Of a DNA stretch of 32,738 bases, positions 9,340 through 17,114 are shown piece by piece. The notes below the pieces were generated by a model, which had not been told where the DNA came from, did no database searches, and saw nothing but the letters and a program-made list of their open reading frames with translations. Made by a program: the position numbers and the translations under genes. This stretch comes from Syntrophales bacterium (GTDB lineage: Bacteria > Desulfobacterota > Desulfobaccia > Desulfobaccales > 0-14-0-80-60-11): NCBI GenBank assembly GCA_028688935.1, contig JAQTXE010000002.1:1-32738 (forward strand), read 5' to 3'. How positions within the stretch are numbered: the first letter of the stretch is position 1; the number at the start of each line of letters is the position of its first letter.

Positions 9340-11607
9340 TCAAGCCTGTCCCAAAGAGAACAGACCGGCCAGGTCCAGGATCAGTCCCACCCGTCCATCA
9401 CCCAGGATGGTGCCCCCGGCCAGACCTTTGATATTCTGCAAAGATCCTCCTAAAGATTTGATCACCACTTCCTGTTTGCCCAAAATGTCATCCACCAGGA
9501 GTCCTCTTTGCTTGCCTTCATGCTCTACCACCATGACCAGGGCCTGGGTGGGATGGATATCCCCGTTGCCGGCCCTGAAAAGCCGGTGCAGTCGCAGCAA
9601 GGGAATGAGCTGGCTGCGGACCTTGATAAGCTCCCCCTGGCCCTGGACCGTAAAATAATCGGAGGTTGCGGGGCGCAAGGTCTCCCGCACGGCCACGGCC
9701 GGCAGGATATAACGCTCCTTTCCCACTTTAACCACCAAACCGTCGATTATTGCCAGGGTCAAAGGCATGCGGATGCTGAAGCGGCTGCCCAACTGTGGCC
9801 GGGAGTGGATCTCGACCTTGCCCTGCAGCCTTTCAATGGTCAGACGCACCACGTCCATGCCCACGCCCCGGCCGGAGATATCGGTGATCTTTTCCGCGGT
9901 GCTGAATCCGGGCTCGAAAATGAGGTTATCAATCTGGGAAGGGGTGAGCTGTTCCCCGGGTTGGACCAAACCCTTCTCCTGGGCTTTGGCCAGGATGCGT
10001 TCCCGGTCCAGGCCGCGGCCATCTTCTTCGATGTCGATGACCACGTTGCCCCCCTTATGATAGGCCCGCAACCACAAATTACCTGTGGGAGGTTTGCCCT
10101 GGGCCTCCCTTTCCTTGGGAGTCTCCAGGCCGTGATCCACGGCGTTGCGCACCAGATGCACCAGGGGATCGTAGATGGCCTCCACCATGTTGCGGTCGAT
10201 CTCGGTTTCTTCCCCCTCGATGAACAATTCCACCTGTTTCTTGGATTTGCGGGAAAGGTCCCGCACCAGGCGCACCATCTTCCGCAGGGTCTGGCCTATG
10301 GGGATCATGCGCATGGACATGGAGATCATCTGCAGTTCCGAGGTGATACGGGACATCTGGGCCAGGTCCCGCTCCAGCTTGGGGTCGGAGATTCCCTGGA
10401 GATTCGGGTTTTGCCTCACCTGGCTCTGGGCGATTACCAGCTCTCCCATCAGGTTCACCAGATTGTCCACCTTGGCCAGGTCGATCTTGATGGTGGGGGG
10501 CAATTGGGCGTCAGCCGCCGCTTTCCCCTCCGCCCCCGCCGGGCTGGCCGCGGCTTCGCCGCCCTTCTCCTCGATCAACTGATCCACCAGGGCCTTGGCC
10601 ACCTTTTTGGGGGCCACCTTGCCTTCTTTGACCAGGATTTCTCCCAGGGGCGGGGCCCCGGCTTCTGCCTTTTGCTGTTCCAGGGCCTCGCTCAAGTCGG
10701 AACTGCTCAGTTCCCCCTGGGAAATCAGGATTTCTCCCAACTGGCGCTTGGGGACCTGTACCCCGGCCTCATCCTGATTTTGCAGTTGCTTGACCTGGTC
10801 CTTTATATGCTGTAGTTCGAACTGCCGGGGAGGCCGCTGTTCAGACAGGGCTTCCTGGAGGTCGTCCAACATCTCTTTAAGGGCATCCACCCCCGTCAGG
10901 GTGAGATCGATGATAGCCGCATTGATACTCAGACGGCCGCTCCTGGCTTCATCCAGAAGAGATTCTACTTCATGGCTTAAGTCCTGTATTTGAGGGAGAT
11001 TTAAAAAGCCCGCCACTCCCTTGATGGTATGAAAAGGGCGGAAAACGGCATTGATGGCCGTCAAATCCGTGGGAGCTTGCTCCAGATGGACCAGGCCGCT
11101 TTCGATCCCCTCCAGGTGCTCCCGGGCTTCAGCGATGAAATTGGCGGTCAGCTCCTGATCTTCCCAAACGAATTCTTTCGGGGCGCCGGCCACTTCCGGC
11201 TCTGCCTCCGCCTCCTCCTCTGATACGGCAGAACCTTCACCAGTGTCTCCCAATCCCAACTCTTGGGAGAAACGGCAGTAGCTTCTCCAAGCCTCGGTGT
11301 CCGTGGAGAATTTACGGTCCCGGGCCCAGGCCAGTAGCAGACTGACGCCTTGACCTAATAGTTCCTGGGCCTTGGCTGCTGGGCCAATCTCTTGCAGGAT
11401 CAGCTTGTTACCTACCTCTTCCAACTGCTGAAACAATGACACCGCCTCCGCGGTGGTCTCCGCATCCAGCAGTTTCTGGAGGCTTTCCAAGTGATTCAGA
11501 AAATCTCCCAGGCCCGGGAGGTCCCCTTCCTCCAGCATGACCACTTTGAGAGCCAAACCCTCTAAGCCTGCGATGATTTTCTGATTATCCGGGGTTTTCT
11601 TTGTCAA
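9340..11607 (-). CDS. cheA: Chemotaxis histidine kinase CheA
   Basis: Receptor-controlled kinase of 755 aa that phosphorylates CheY and CheB. After about 115 helical residues of unassigned sequence and an acidic linker, the P1/HPt domain carries phospho-His193 (PFHTIKGVAGF). No P2 CheY-docking domain is recognisable. Instead two copies of a GEIL(I/V)xxG...ALxxQ motif lie at about 290-311 and 321-343, resembling motifs in the N-terminal domains of GspE/PilB ATPases. Then come P3 dimerisation (about 375-440), the P4 ATPase (N-box HLVRNAVDHG, EDGRGLD, GRGVGMDVV) and the P5 CheW-like domain (about 620-750). The start is TTG at 11607 with AGGAGG six bases upstream. It lies between cheY and the CZB receptor. 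Confidence 0.96.
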   Translation of the reverse strand: MTKKTPDNQKIIAGLEGLALKVVMLEEGDLPGLGDFLNHLESLQKLLDAETTAEAVSLFQQLEEVGNKLILQEIGPAAKAQELLGQGVSLLLAWARDRKFSTDTEAWRSYCRFSQELGLGDTGEGSAVSEEEAEAEPEVAGAPKEFVWEDQELTANFIAEAREHLEGIESGLVHLEQAPTDLTAINAVFRPFHTIKGVAGFLNLPQIQDLSHEVESLLDEARSGRLSINAAIIDLTLTGVDALKEMLDDLQEALSEQRPPRQFELQHIKDQVKQLQNQDEAGVQVPKRQLGEILISQGELSSSDLSEALEQQKAEAGAPPLGEILVKEGKVAPKKVAKALVDQLIEEKGGEAAASPAGAEGKAAADAQLPPTIKIDLAKVDNLVNLMGELVIAQSQVRQNPNLQGISDPKLERDLAQMSRITSELQMISMSMRMIPIGQTLRKMVRLVRDLSRKSKKQVELFIEGEETEIDRNMVEAIYDPLVHLVRNAVDHGLETPKEREAQGKPPTGNLWLRAYHKGGNVVIDIEEDGRGLDRERILAKAQEKGLVQPGEQLTPSQIDNLIFEPGFSTAEKITDISGRGVGMDVVRLTIERLQGKVEIHSRPQLGSRFSIRMPLTLAIIDGLVVKVGKERYILPAVAVRETLRPATSDYFTVQGQGELIKVRSQLIPLLRLHRLFRAGNGDIHPTQALVMVVEHEGKQRGLLVDDILGKQEVVIKSLGGSLQNIKGLAGGTILGDGRVGLILDLAGLFSLGQA

Positions 11608-11724
11608 CTATCGCCTCCTGAAACACCTTTAAGCAGGCGGCGCCGAGATAATGCCGGCAAGCTGCTTATTCCCTATGTCTCTATGACCTTCAACAGGAAC
11701 TCCAATATTTACCGGGCCGCCATC

Positions 11725-12123
11725 TCAGCCGGCCAGTTTCTTAAAAATCTGCTCCAGCTTTTCCTGCAATACTTCCGCGGTGAACGGTTTCACCACGTAA
11801 TTATTCACTCCGGCTTTTACCGCGGCCACCACGTTCTCTTTGAGCCCCTCGGCAGTGACCATCAACACCGGCAGATTTGCGGTTTTAGGATCTTTGCGAA
11901 TCCTTTCCAACAGTTCCAACCCGGTCATGTTAGGCATATTCCAGTCCGTCACCACCAGGCCGATATTTTCATTCTTCAAGACCTGCAAGGCCGCCTGGCC
12001 GTCTTCCGCCTCCACTATGTCGTCGAAACCTATCTGCTTGAGAATGTTGCGGACAATCTTGCGCATGGTGGCAAAGTCATCCGCCACCAGGACTTTCATG
12101 CCATAATCGATATTCTTCTCCAT
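11725..12123 (-). CDS. cheY: Chemotaxis response regulator CheY
   Basis: Single receiver domain of 132 aa that carries the phosphoryl signal from CheA to the flagellar switch. It has Asp15/Asp16, phosphoacceptor Asp60 in [14 protein letters not shown] (almost identical to enterobacterial CheY), the switch Thr90 in LMVTAEG and Lys112 in VVKPFTA. It is the first gene of the minus-strand chemotaxis block, 117 bases before cheA. The ATG at 12123 has AGGAG rather far upstream; Met9 at 12099 begins closer to the domain but lacks a ribosome-binding site. Its closeness to classic CheY makes it the likely motor-binding regulator, in contrast to the receiver at 2328-2747. Confidence 0.95.
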   Translation of the reverse strand: MEKNIDYGMKVLVADDFATMRKIVRNILKQIGFDDIVEAEDGQAALQVLKNENIGLVVTDWNMPNMTGLELLERIRKDPKTANLPVLMVTAEGLKENVVAAVKAGVNNYVVKPFTAEVLQEKLEQIFKKLAG

Positions 12124-12410
12124 GTTGGTCGCCCTAATCTCCTCTTAGGAAGACTAAACTCCATCTGCTCCGCCATTCCTCACCATCCTGGTGAGAGATG
12201 GGGGCAGTTTGGGTAACATCATGATATTACTTGTATAATTGTATTATGCTCCTAAGGATGAAACACCGGTGTCTCTGGCAAACCCCACCGGAATTCGCCC
12301 TTTCTCACCAGACTTTTCGACTTCTCTAGAGGATATCTTTAACGAAAACTTAATATTCTTCTCCTTTTCTTCCCTTGCTTTTCCCGGGTATTTTCCGCAA
12401 AATCCGGGCT
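12124..12410. other. Divergent region between cheY and the aminopeptidase gene
   Basis: This 287-base AT-richer segment must hold the start signals for the chemotaxis block (minus) and the peptidase (plus). On the plus strand a TATAAT at 12234-12239 is preceded by only a poor -35 (TTGGGT, 19-base spacing). No sigma-28 or sigma-54 match was found upstream of cheY. No repeat or small gene stands out. Confidence 0.35.
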
Positions 12411-13523
12411 ATGGAGACCGCTATTGCCACTGCGCGCCTACTGGCTTTAAGGGGGGGCTGGACCCCGGAACAGGATGCCCTGTTGGTGGCCGGACCTGAA
12501 AACCGCCGTTATCTCAGTGGGTTTACCGCTCGTGATGAAATTCTCACCGAAAGCAGCGGCATGCTTCTGGTTACCAGGGAAAAGGCCTTTCTCCTCACCG
12601 ATTTCCGCTATCTGGAATGGGCCCGGCAGGAAGCCTTAGGCCTGGAAGTAGTGATGTATTCCCATTCTCTGGGAGCGACCCTGGCTGGACTCCTGCAGGA
12701 TGCCGGGGTGCGGGTCCTGGGGTTCGAGGAAACTTACCTGACTTACCGGCAGTACCAACGCTTCAGCCAGGCGGTGGCGGAAGCCGGCCTCAGCGTGGAC
12801 TGGCAGCCGGTTTCCGGCATGGTGGAGGCCCTGCGGGAGACCAAAGCCCCGGAGGAGGTGGCTGCCATCCGCCGGGCCCTGGCCCTGACGGAAGAAGCCC
12901 TCCAGGAGGTGGCCCGGTCCCTGGCTCCGGGCCAGACGGAGGGGGAGGTGGCCTGGAAGATCGAGAGGCTTCTCCGGGAAAAAGGCGCCGAAGGCCTGGC
13001 TTTTCCTCCCATTGTCGCGGGAGGCCCCAACAGCGCCCGCCCCCACCATCAGCCCGGGGATTACCGGCTCCAGGAAGGGGAACCCATCATCATCGACATG
13101 GGCGCCCGGGTGGCCGGCTATTGCGCCGATCTGACCCGCACTTTTGTCCTGGGACCCCCGGATGAGCACTTCCGGAAGATTTACACCCTGGTGCGCCAGG
13201 CCCAGGATAAGGCGGAACAGGAATTGCGGGCGGGCCTGGACAGCCGGGACGGAGACGCCCTGGCCCGGGAAGTGATCGCGGCCGCGGGTTATGGTGAGGC
13301 CTTCGGCCACTCTTTAGGGCACGGCGTGGGCCTAGCGGTGCACGAAGCCCCCAGCCTCAGCCCCCATAAAGACCGGGCCACCACTCTATTGGCGGGCAGC
13401 ATCGTCACCGTGGAACCCGGCATCTACCTCACCGGCTGGGGCGGCGTGCGCCTGGAAGACATGGCCCTGCTCCATGAAGACCGGGCGGAGGTGCTGACTG
13501 AAATTGGGTTTTATGAGTGGTGA
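12411..13523 (+). CDS. Xaa-Pro aminopeptidase (M24 family)
   Basis: Two-metal peptidase that removes N-terminal residues preceding proline. From the ATG at 12411 it is 370 aa: an N-terminal creatinase-like domain (about 1-130, AGPENRRYLSGFTARDE) and a pita-bread M24 domain with all five metal ligands, Asp229 (IIIDMGA), Asp240 (GYCADLTRTF), His304 (GHSLGHGVGLAVHE), Glu335 (VTVEPGIYL) and Glu349 (GVRLEDM). A frame start 36 bases earlier would add a hydrophobic dozen residues; METAIATARL is the more usual beginning, though neither start has a clear ribosome-binding site. Downstream it runs straight into a decayed DUF4160/DUF2442 pair, and its final residues (IGFYEW) may have been altered by that event. 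Cytoplasmic dipeptide or peptide turnover is likely. Confidence 0.93.
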   Translation: METAIATARLLALRGGWTPEQDALLVAGPENRRYLSGFTARDEILTESSGMLLVTREKAFLLTDFRYLEWARQEALGLEVVMYSHSLGATLAGLLQDAGVRVLGFEETYLTYRQYQRFSQAVAEAGLSVDWQPVSGMVEALRETKAPEEVAAIRRALALTEEALQEVARSLAPGQTEGEVAWKIERLLREKGAEGLAFPPIVAGGPNSARPHHQPGDYRLQEGEPIIIDMGARVAGYCADLTRTFVLGPPDEHFRKIYTLVRQAQDKAEQELRAGLDSRDGDALAREVIAAAGYGEAFGHSLGHGVGLAVHEAPSLSPHKDRATTLLAGSIVTVEPGIYLTGWGGVRLEDMALLHEDRAEVLTEIGFYEW

Positions 13524-13703
13524 TTATGCGGCCATATGTATGATTGTGAAGCCGTCTTCAAGCTCGATTGCCCCGAAGGCCCAACGGAATTACGAGAAAA
13601 CTACAATTTTCCGGCGAAAGAGCTTTCAAAGATCAAGGCGGCTTTGACGGAAAGAACGGCGCACTTATGCGCCGGATGGAGCAGGATTCATGAATCGCCC
13701 TAA
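13524..13703 (+). pseudogene. 5'-truncated DUF4160-like gene remnant
   Basis: An open frame begins directly after the peptidase stop. Its first ATG is at 13536 and it ends with TAA at 13701-13703, about 55 residues. The text (CEAVFKLDCP, then ELRENYNFPAKELSKIKAAL, ending CAGWSRIHE) looks like the second half of DUF4160 proteins, which normally start with about 35-40 residues containing an NPPHxH-type motif. That first half is absent here. The stop overlaps the ATG of the next gene by 14 bases, the arrangement expected for the common DUF4160-DUF2442 gene pair, proposed elsewhere to be toxin-antitoxin-like. I read it as a remnant of a transferred pair. Family assignment is from memory of the motif pattern and is moderate. 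Confidence 0.55.
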
Positions 13704-14117
13704 AAACGAAATCGCAGCGGCAAACAAACGGGCCGCGGCGCTGATGGCCAAAACACCGACCGCGGTAGCGGCGCGTTATGACCGCTGCATCGGCCGCCTG
13801 GTAATCGATCTGAGCACAGGTTTGTCCATCGCGTTTAAACCGCATGACGCGGAAGGGCTCGAAAATGCTAAGCCGGAGCAGCTTGCCAAAATCGAGATTT
13901 CACCGTCAGGCTTCGGCCTTCACTTCCCGGACCTTGAGCTGATCTCTACCTTCCCGGCCTTCTGGAAGGTTTTCTTGGCTCCCGGAAGTGGATGGCTTCG
14001 CAGTTGGGCAAGACAGGAGGACGGTCAACCTCGGCGGCTAAAACCGCCGCGTCCCGGTCAAACGGCAAGAGGGGAGGGAGACCGAAAAAGAAACCTCACG
14101 TCCCCGACGCGGCCTAA
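13690..14117 (+). pseudogene. Frameshifted DUF2442-family gene
   Basis: The ATG at 13690 opens a protein whose first 80 residues match the DUF2442 pattern (RLVIDLSTGLSIAFKP, then ISPSGFGLHFPDL). At about 13936-13938 one base appears to be missing. Past that point the original frame gives nonsense to 14130, whereas the shifted frame reads DLYLPGLLEGFLGSRKWMA, then ASQLGK, GGRSTSAAK and GKRGGRPKKK, the typical DUF2442 tail, and stops at TAA 14115-14117. One inserted base would restore about 143 residues. Either the gene is inactivated or this is a single-base sequencing error. It pairs with the truncated DUF4160 remnant just upstream, which supports real decay. Confidence 0.75.
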
Positions 14118-14183
14118 AGATCGAGGATAAATGTTCATCTGGGGGGAGGGCAAGGCCCCTTAATTCCTGGCTCCTCCCAAATT

Positions 14184-14615
14184 TTACTTTTTAGCCAGGT
14201 GGATATAAGTGCACATGGCTTTGGCCACCAGGCGTTCGCCCTGGCGCACCTCCACCTCCCCTAAAGAGATGGTGCGGCCCCGTTTAGTGATGCGGGCCGC
14301 GGCCTCCACTTCCCCCTCTTTCACCGCGGCCAGGAAGTTGATCTTCATCTCCACGGTGTTGATGGTCTCCCCTTCTTTAACCAGGCTATAAAGCGCGAAG
14401 GCCACGGCTTCGTCCGCCAGCGCGGCGATGGCTCCCCCCTGGAGGAGGCCGATGGAGTTGGCCAGCTCCCCCTTAAAAGGCAGGACAAACTGGGCGTAGC
14501 CCCGCCCCAGTTGGGGCGCCTGAATGCCCATGAATTTGATGAAAGGGTTGGCGGCCAGCCGGGCTCGAATATTTTTTTCCAACTCCGGGGGCAATGGTTC
14601 CACTGGGGTTTTCAT
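14184..14615 (-). CDS. PaaI-like hotdog-fold thioesterase
   Basis: Acyl-CoA thioesterase-like protein of 143 aa with one hotdog domain: FIKFMGIQAPQLGRGYAQF, the central helix motif LLQGGAIAALADEAVAFAL and the strand INTVEMKINFLAAVKEGEV. The Asp in ADEA is the usual active-site acid of the PaaI/HGG-type group. The start at 14615 is chosen because GGTGGAG lies six bases upstream, whereas the ATG at 14630 has no ribosome-binding site. It lies convergent to the decayed DUF2442 gene and divergent from the cooC-like gene. The substrate is unknown; in an anaerobe it could clear aryl- or acyl-CoA intermediates. Confidence 0.85.
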   Translation of the reverse strand: MKTPVEPLPPELEKNIRARLAANPFIKFMGIQAPQLGRGYAQFVLPFKGELANSIGLLQGGAIAALADEAVAFALYSLVKEGETINTVEMKINFLAAVKEGEVEAAARITKRGRTISLGEVEVRQGERLVAKAMCTYIHLAKK

Positions 14616-14733
14616 AAAGGTCTCCACCATTAATTTTGGACCACCAGGATGCTAAAGAAAATGAAGAAATAATATACTGCCCGATGGCAAAGACACCTGG
14701 CAGTGCCTATTTTTTGGACTATCCCAGTCTCCT

Positions 14734-14762
14734 TTGTGTCTCTGTGATAAATTCTTTATAAT
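14734..14762 (+). promoter_or_regulatory. Candidate sigma-70 promoter for the cooC-like gene
   Basis: TTGTGT at 14734-14739, 17 bases, then a perfect TATAAT at 14757-14762; a second TATAAT lies at 14765-14770. The -35 matches the consensus at only three positions. It lies in a short octameric run, TTTGTGTC TCTGTGAT (14733-14748), related to the octamer array at 21181-21216. Confidence 0.45.
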
Positions 14763-14794
14763 TATATAATTGAATTCTCAATAGGAGATTATCC

Positions 14795-15550
14795 ATGAAA
14801 ATCGCCATCAGCGGCAAAGGCGGGGTGGGCAAGACCACCCTGGCGGCCTGTCTCATCAAATACTTTGCCAACCAGGGAAAAAAGGTCCTGGCCGTGGACG
14901 CGGACCCGGACGCCAACCTGGCCCTGGCCCTGGGCGTTAACGATCCGGAAAACATCACGCCTCTTAGCATGATGAAAGATCTGATCGCCGAACGCACGGA
15001 CTCCACCCCCGGGAAAATGGGGGGGTTTTTTAAGATGAACCCCAAGGTGGATGACATTCCGGAAAAATACTCCCGCCAAATGGACGGGGTCAAGCTCATC
15101 GTCATGGGGGGCGTCAAGAAAGGGGGCAGCGGCTGCATCTGCCCGGAAAGCGTGATGCTCCGCACCCTGGTGACCCACCTGGTGCTCCTTAGGGATGAAG
15201 TGGTGGTCATGGACATGGAGGCCGGCATCGAGCATCTGGGCCGGGCCACCGCTAAAGGCGTGGACAAGCTCATCGTGGTGGTGGAGCCGGGACGCCGCAG
15301 CCTGGAGACGGCCCAACAGGTCCGGAAACTGGCCCAGGACCTGGGTCTGGAGAAGGTGGCGGTGGTGGCCAACAAGGTGCGCCAGCCCCAGGACCTGGAG
15401 TTCATCAAGGAACATCTCCAGGGTTTGCCCCTGTTGGGGTATCTCTCCTTTGACGAGAAAATCATCGATGCGGACTTGAAGGCCCGGCCGCCTTATGAGA
15501 CCAACCCCGCCTTGCTGGAGAAGGCCAAAGAAATCGCCGTGCAGTTATAA
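14795..15550 (+). CDS. cooC: CooC-type nickel-insertion ATPase (MinD/Mrp fold)
   Basis: P-loop ATPase of 251 aa related to CooC, which helps insert nickel into carbon monoxide dehydrogenase. The deviant Walker A motif is at residues 7-15 (GKGGVGKTT), followed by DADPDANL. The C-x-C metal-binding pair that marks CooC is Cys114/Cys116 in GGSGCICPE, close to C112/C114 of Carboxydothermus CooC1. Walker B-like VVMDMEAGIEHLGR and the VVEPGRRSLETA segment also fit. AGGAG lies nine bases before the ATG. No CODH gene lies in the window, so it is either an orphan copy or serves CODH/acetyl-CoA synthase encoded elsewhere; this hints at a Wood-Ljungdahl pathway in the host. Confidence 0.85.
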   Translation: MKIAISGKGGVGKTTLAACLIKYFANQGKKVLAVDADPDANLALALGVNDPENITPLSMMKDLIAERTDSTPGKMGGFFKMNPKVDDIPEKYSRQMDGVKLIVMGGVKKGGSGCICPESVMLRTLVTHLVLLRDEVVVMDMEAGIEHLGRATAKGVDKLIVVVEPGRRSLETAQQVRKLAQDLGLEKVAVVANKVRQPQDLEFIKEHLQGLPLLGYLSFDEKIIDADLKARPPYETNPALLEKAKEIAVQL

Positions 15551-15555
15551 AAAAT

Positions 15556-15641
15556 AGGGAAAAAAGGGGAAAGGGGGAAAAGGGCAAGAAAGAAGAAGTC
15601 TTTCCGGACCTTCCCCTTTTTCCCTTTTACCCTTTTCGCCC
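15556..15641. repeat. Purine tract and matching pyrimidine tract (imperfect inverted repeat)
   Basis: A run of only A and G from 15556 to about 15583 (AGGGAAAAAAGGGGAA and continuing) is mirrored by a C/T run at 15611-15636 (TTCCCCTTTTTCCCT and continuing). The arms pair over about 15 bases with one length difference. The structure fills the gap between the cooC-like gene and the permease and may end transcription in either direction, with a T-rich arm on each strand. Confidence 0.55.
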
Positions 15642-15660
15642 TGCTGGTATAACAGCCTGC

Positions 15661-16959
15661 ATGGAAAACGCCCCCAGCCCCTATCAACCCTCCTTCCGTC
15701 TTAAGCTCCTGGTCGTCGGCGTCCTCTATTTTGCCGAGGGGGTGCCCTATGGCTTTGTGGTTACCACCCTCTCTTTTTTCCTCCGGGGGCAAGGGGTGCC
15801 CCTGGAGCAAATCGGCATTTTAAGCCTCCTGGGCCTGGCCTGGAGTTTTAAAATCCTCTGGAGCCCTCTGGCCGACCGCTACGGCTCCCGGGCCGCCTGG
15901 CTGGTCCCCTCCCAGGTGATAATCGTCCTCTGCCTGGCGATCTTCTCTCTGCGCACCGGCCAGCCCATCGGCTGGGTCTTCTTTGTGCTGGTGGGGCTCA
16001 TGTGCCTGGCTTCGGCCACCCAGGACCTGGCGGTGGACGCTTATACCATCGACCTCCTGGAGCCCAAAGAGCTGGGTCTGGCCAACGGCGTCCGTAACGG
16101 CGCCTATCGGGTGGGAGCCCTGTCCGCGGGCTCCGGCTTGCTGATTATCAGCGACTGGGTGGGTTGGCAGCCTGCCTTTGTGGCCTTAGGCGTGGTGATG
16201 ACGGCCCTGGTCGTTACCGTTCTGGTCTTCCGGCCCTTTCACCTGCCCCGGCCGGGGGAGGCAGGACGTCATCCAGCCGGCGAAAAAGGCTTGGCCATGA
16301 TTAAGGAGGCCTTCAAAATACTGAAGCGCCACCCCTATTTCCCGGCCATCATCGTCTTTGCTCTCACTTTCAAGGCCGGAGACGCGCTCATGGCCTCCAT
16401 GGTTTCTCCCTTTTGGAAGGACCAGGGGTTCAGCGGCAGCGAATTCGGGGTGGTCTCCGGCATCCTGGGGGCCGGGGCCACCATCCTGGGGGGGGTTCTG
16501 GGGGGCTGGGCCACCAGCCGCTGGGGCATCGGCCGGGGGCTGTGGACCATGGGCCTCCTCCAGGCCGTCTCCAATCTGGGCTATTGGGCCGCGGCCCTGC
16601 CGGGCATGACCCGCTATGCGGTCTTTACCATTTCCCTGCCGTTTCTCTCCCATCCCGTGGCCGTCTATCCCATTTATCTGGCGTCCCAGGGGGAAAGTAT
16701 TTCGTCGGGCATGGGCTCCGCGGCCTTCATGGCCTATCTCATGGCCTTGTGCGACAAACGCTTCAGCGCTATGCACTATGCCTTTTTCGCCATGCTCTTC
16801 AGCTTCGGGGCCCGGATCTTCGGCTACCTGGGGGGCTGGGGCGCGGCCTATTTCGGCTACGCCAACTTCTTCTTCCTCAGCTTCCTGGCCGCACTCCCCG
16901 CGTTCGCCCTGCTGCCGTGGATCCTGCCGGTAATTAATCGGATTGAGGGGAGAGAATAA
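15661..16959 (+). CDS. AmpG-like MFS permease
   Basis: Integral membrane protein of 432 aa with about 12 predicted helices in two halves. It has the signature of the AmpG/PAT branch of MFS: FAEGVPYGFVVTTLSFFLR near the N-terminus, LWSPLADRYGSR, and ATQDLAVDAYTIDLL, the last being a strong AmpG-type motif. AmpG imports anhydromuropeptides for cell-wall recycling, while distant relatives transport acetyl-CoA, so the substrate here is inferred only. The ATG at 15661 has no good ribosome-binding site, which is unusual for a transporter gene. A heptamer array begins five bases after the stop (16964). Confidence 0.85.
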   Translation: MENAPSPYQPSFRLKLLVVGVLYFAEGVPYGFVVTTLSFFLRGQGVPLEQIGILSLLGLAWSFKILWSPLADRYGSRAAWLVPSQVIIVLCLAIFSLRTGQPIGWVFFVLVGLMCLASATQDLAVDAYTIDLLEPKELGLANGVRNGAYRVGALSAGSGLLIISDWVGWQPAFVALGVVMTALVVTVLVFRPFHLPRPGEAGRHPAGEKGLAMIKEAFKILKRHPYFPAIIVFALTFKAGDALMASMVSPFWKDQGFSGSEFGVVSGILGAGATILGGVLGGWATSRWGIGRGLWTMGLLQAVSNLGYWAAALPGMTRYAVFTISLPFLSHPVAVYPIYLASQGESISSGMGSAAFMAYLMALCDKRFSAMHYAFFAMLFSFGARIFGYLGGWGAAYFGYANFFFLSFLAALPAFALLPWILPVINRIEGRE

Positions 16960-16963
16960 AGAC

Positions 16964-16994
16964 GGTTTTCGGTTCCCGGTTTCCGGTTTCCGGC
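16964..16994 (+). repeat. Heptamer array, unit GGTTTCC
   Basis: Four exact 7-nt steps, GGTTTTC, GGTTCCC, GGTTTCC, GGTTTCC, then GGC, starting five bases after the permease stop. The complementary unit (ACCGAAA) forms the array at 17122-17153, so the two are inverted copies about 127 bases apart. Confidence 0.8.
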
Positions 16995-17114
16995 ACAAAC
17001 AAAGTCAGGGATCATGAAAAGCCAACGCCCACAGCAAAAAACTCATTTTAATAGTTCGCTGGCGATTGCCTCCTCTATCCTGGAAAACTCATCTTATTTC
17101 TTTGGGAACTAATT

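Noticed and set aside
9508-10815. 435-codon plus-strand open frame across cheA
   Set aside because: It is antisense to a clear cheA, has His/Gln/Gly-rich text without motifs, and is explained by GC-rich codon use.
12209-12239. Promoter for the aminopeptidase gene with TATAAT at 12234
   Set aside because: The only -35 candidate is poor and spaced 19 bases; listed only as a note in the gap entry.
12239-12499. Short plus-strand frame starting before the aminopeptidase gene
   Set aside because: Overlaps the peptidase N-terminus in another frame, has no motif and follows no ribosome-binding site.
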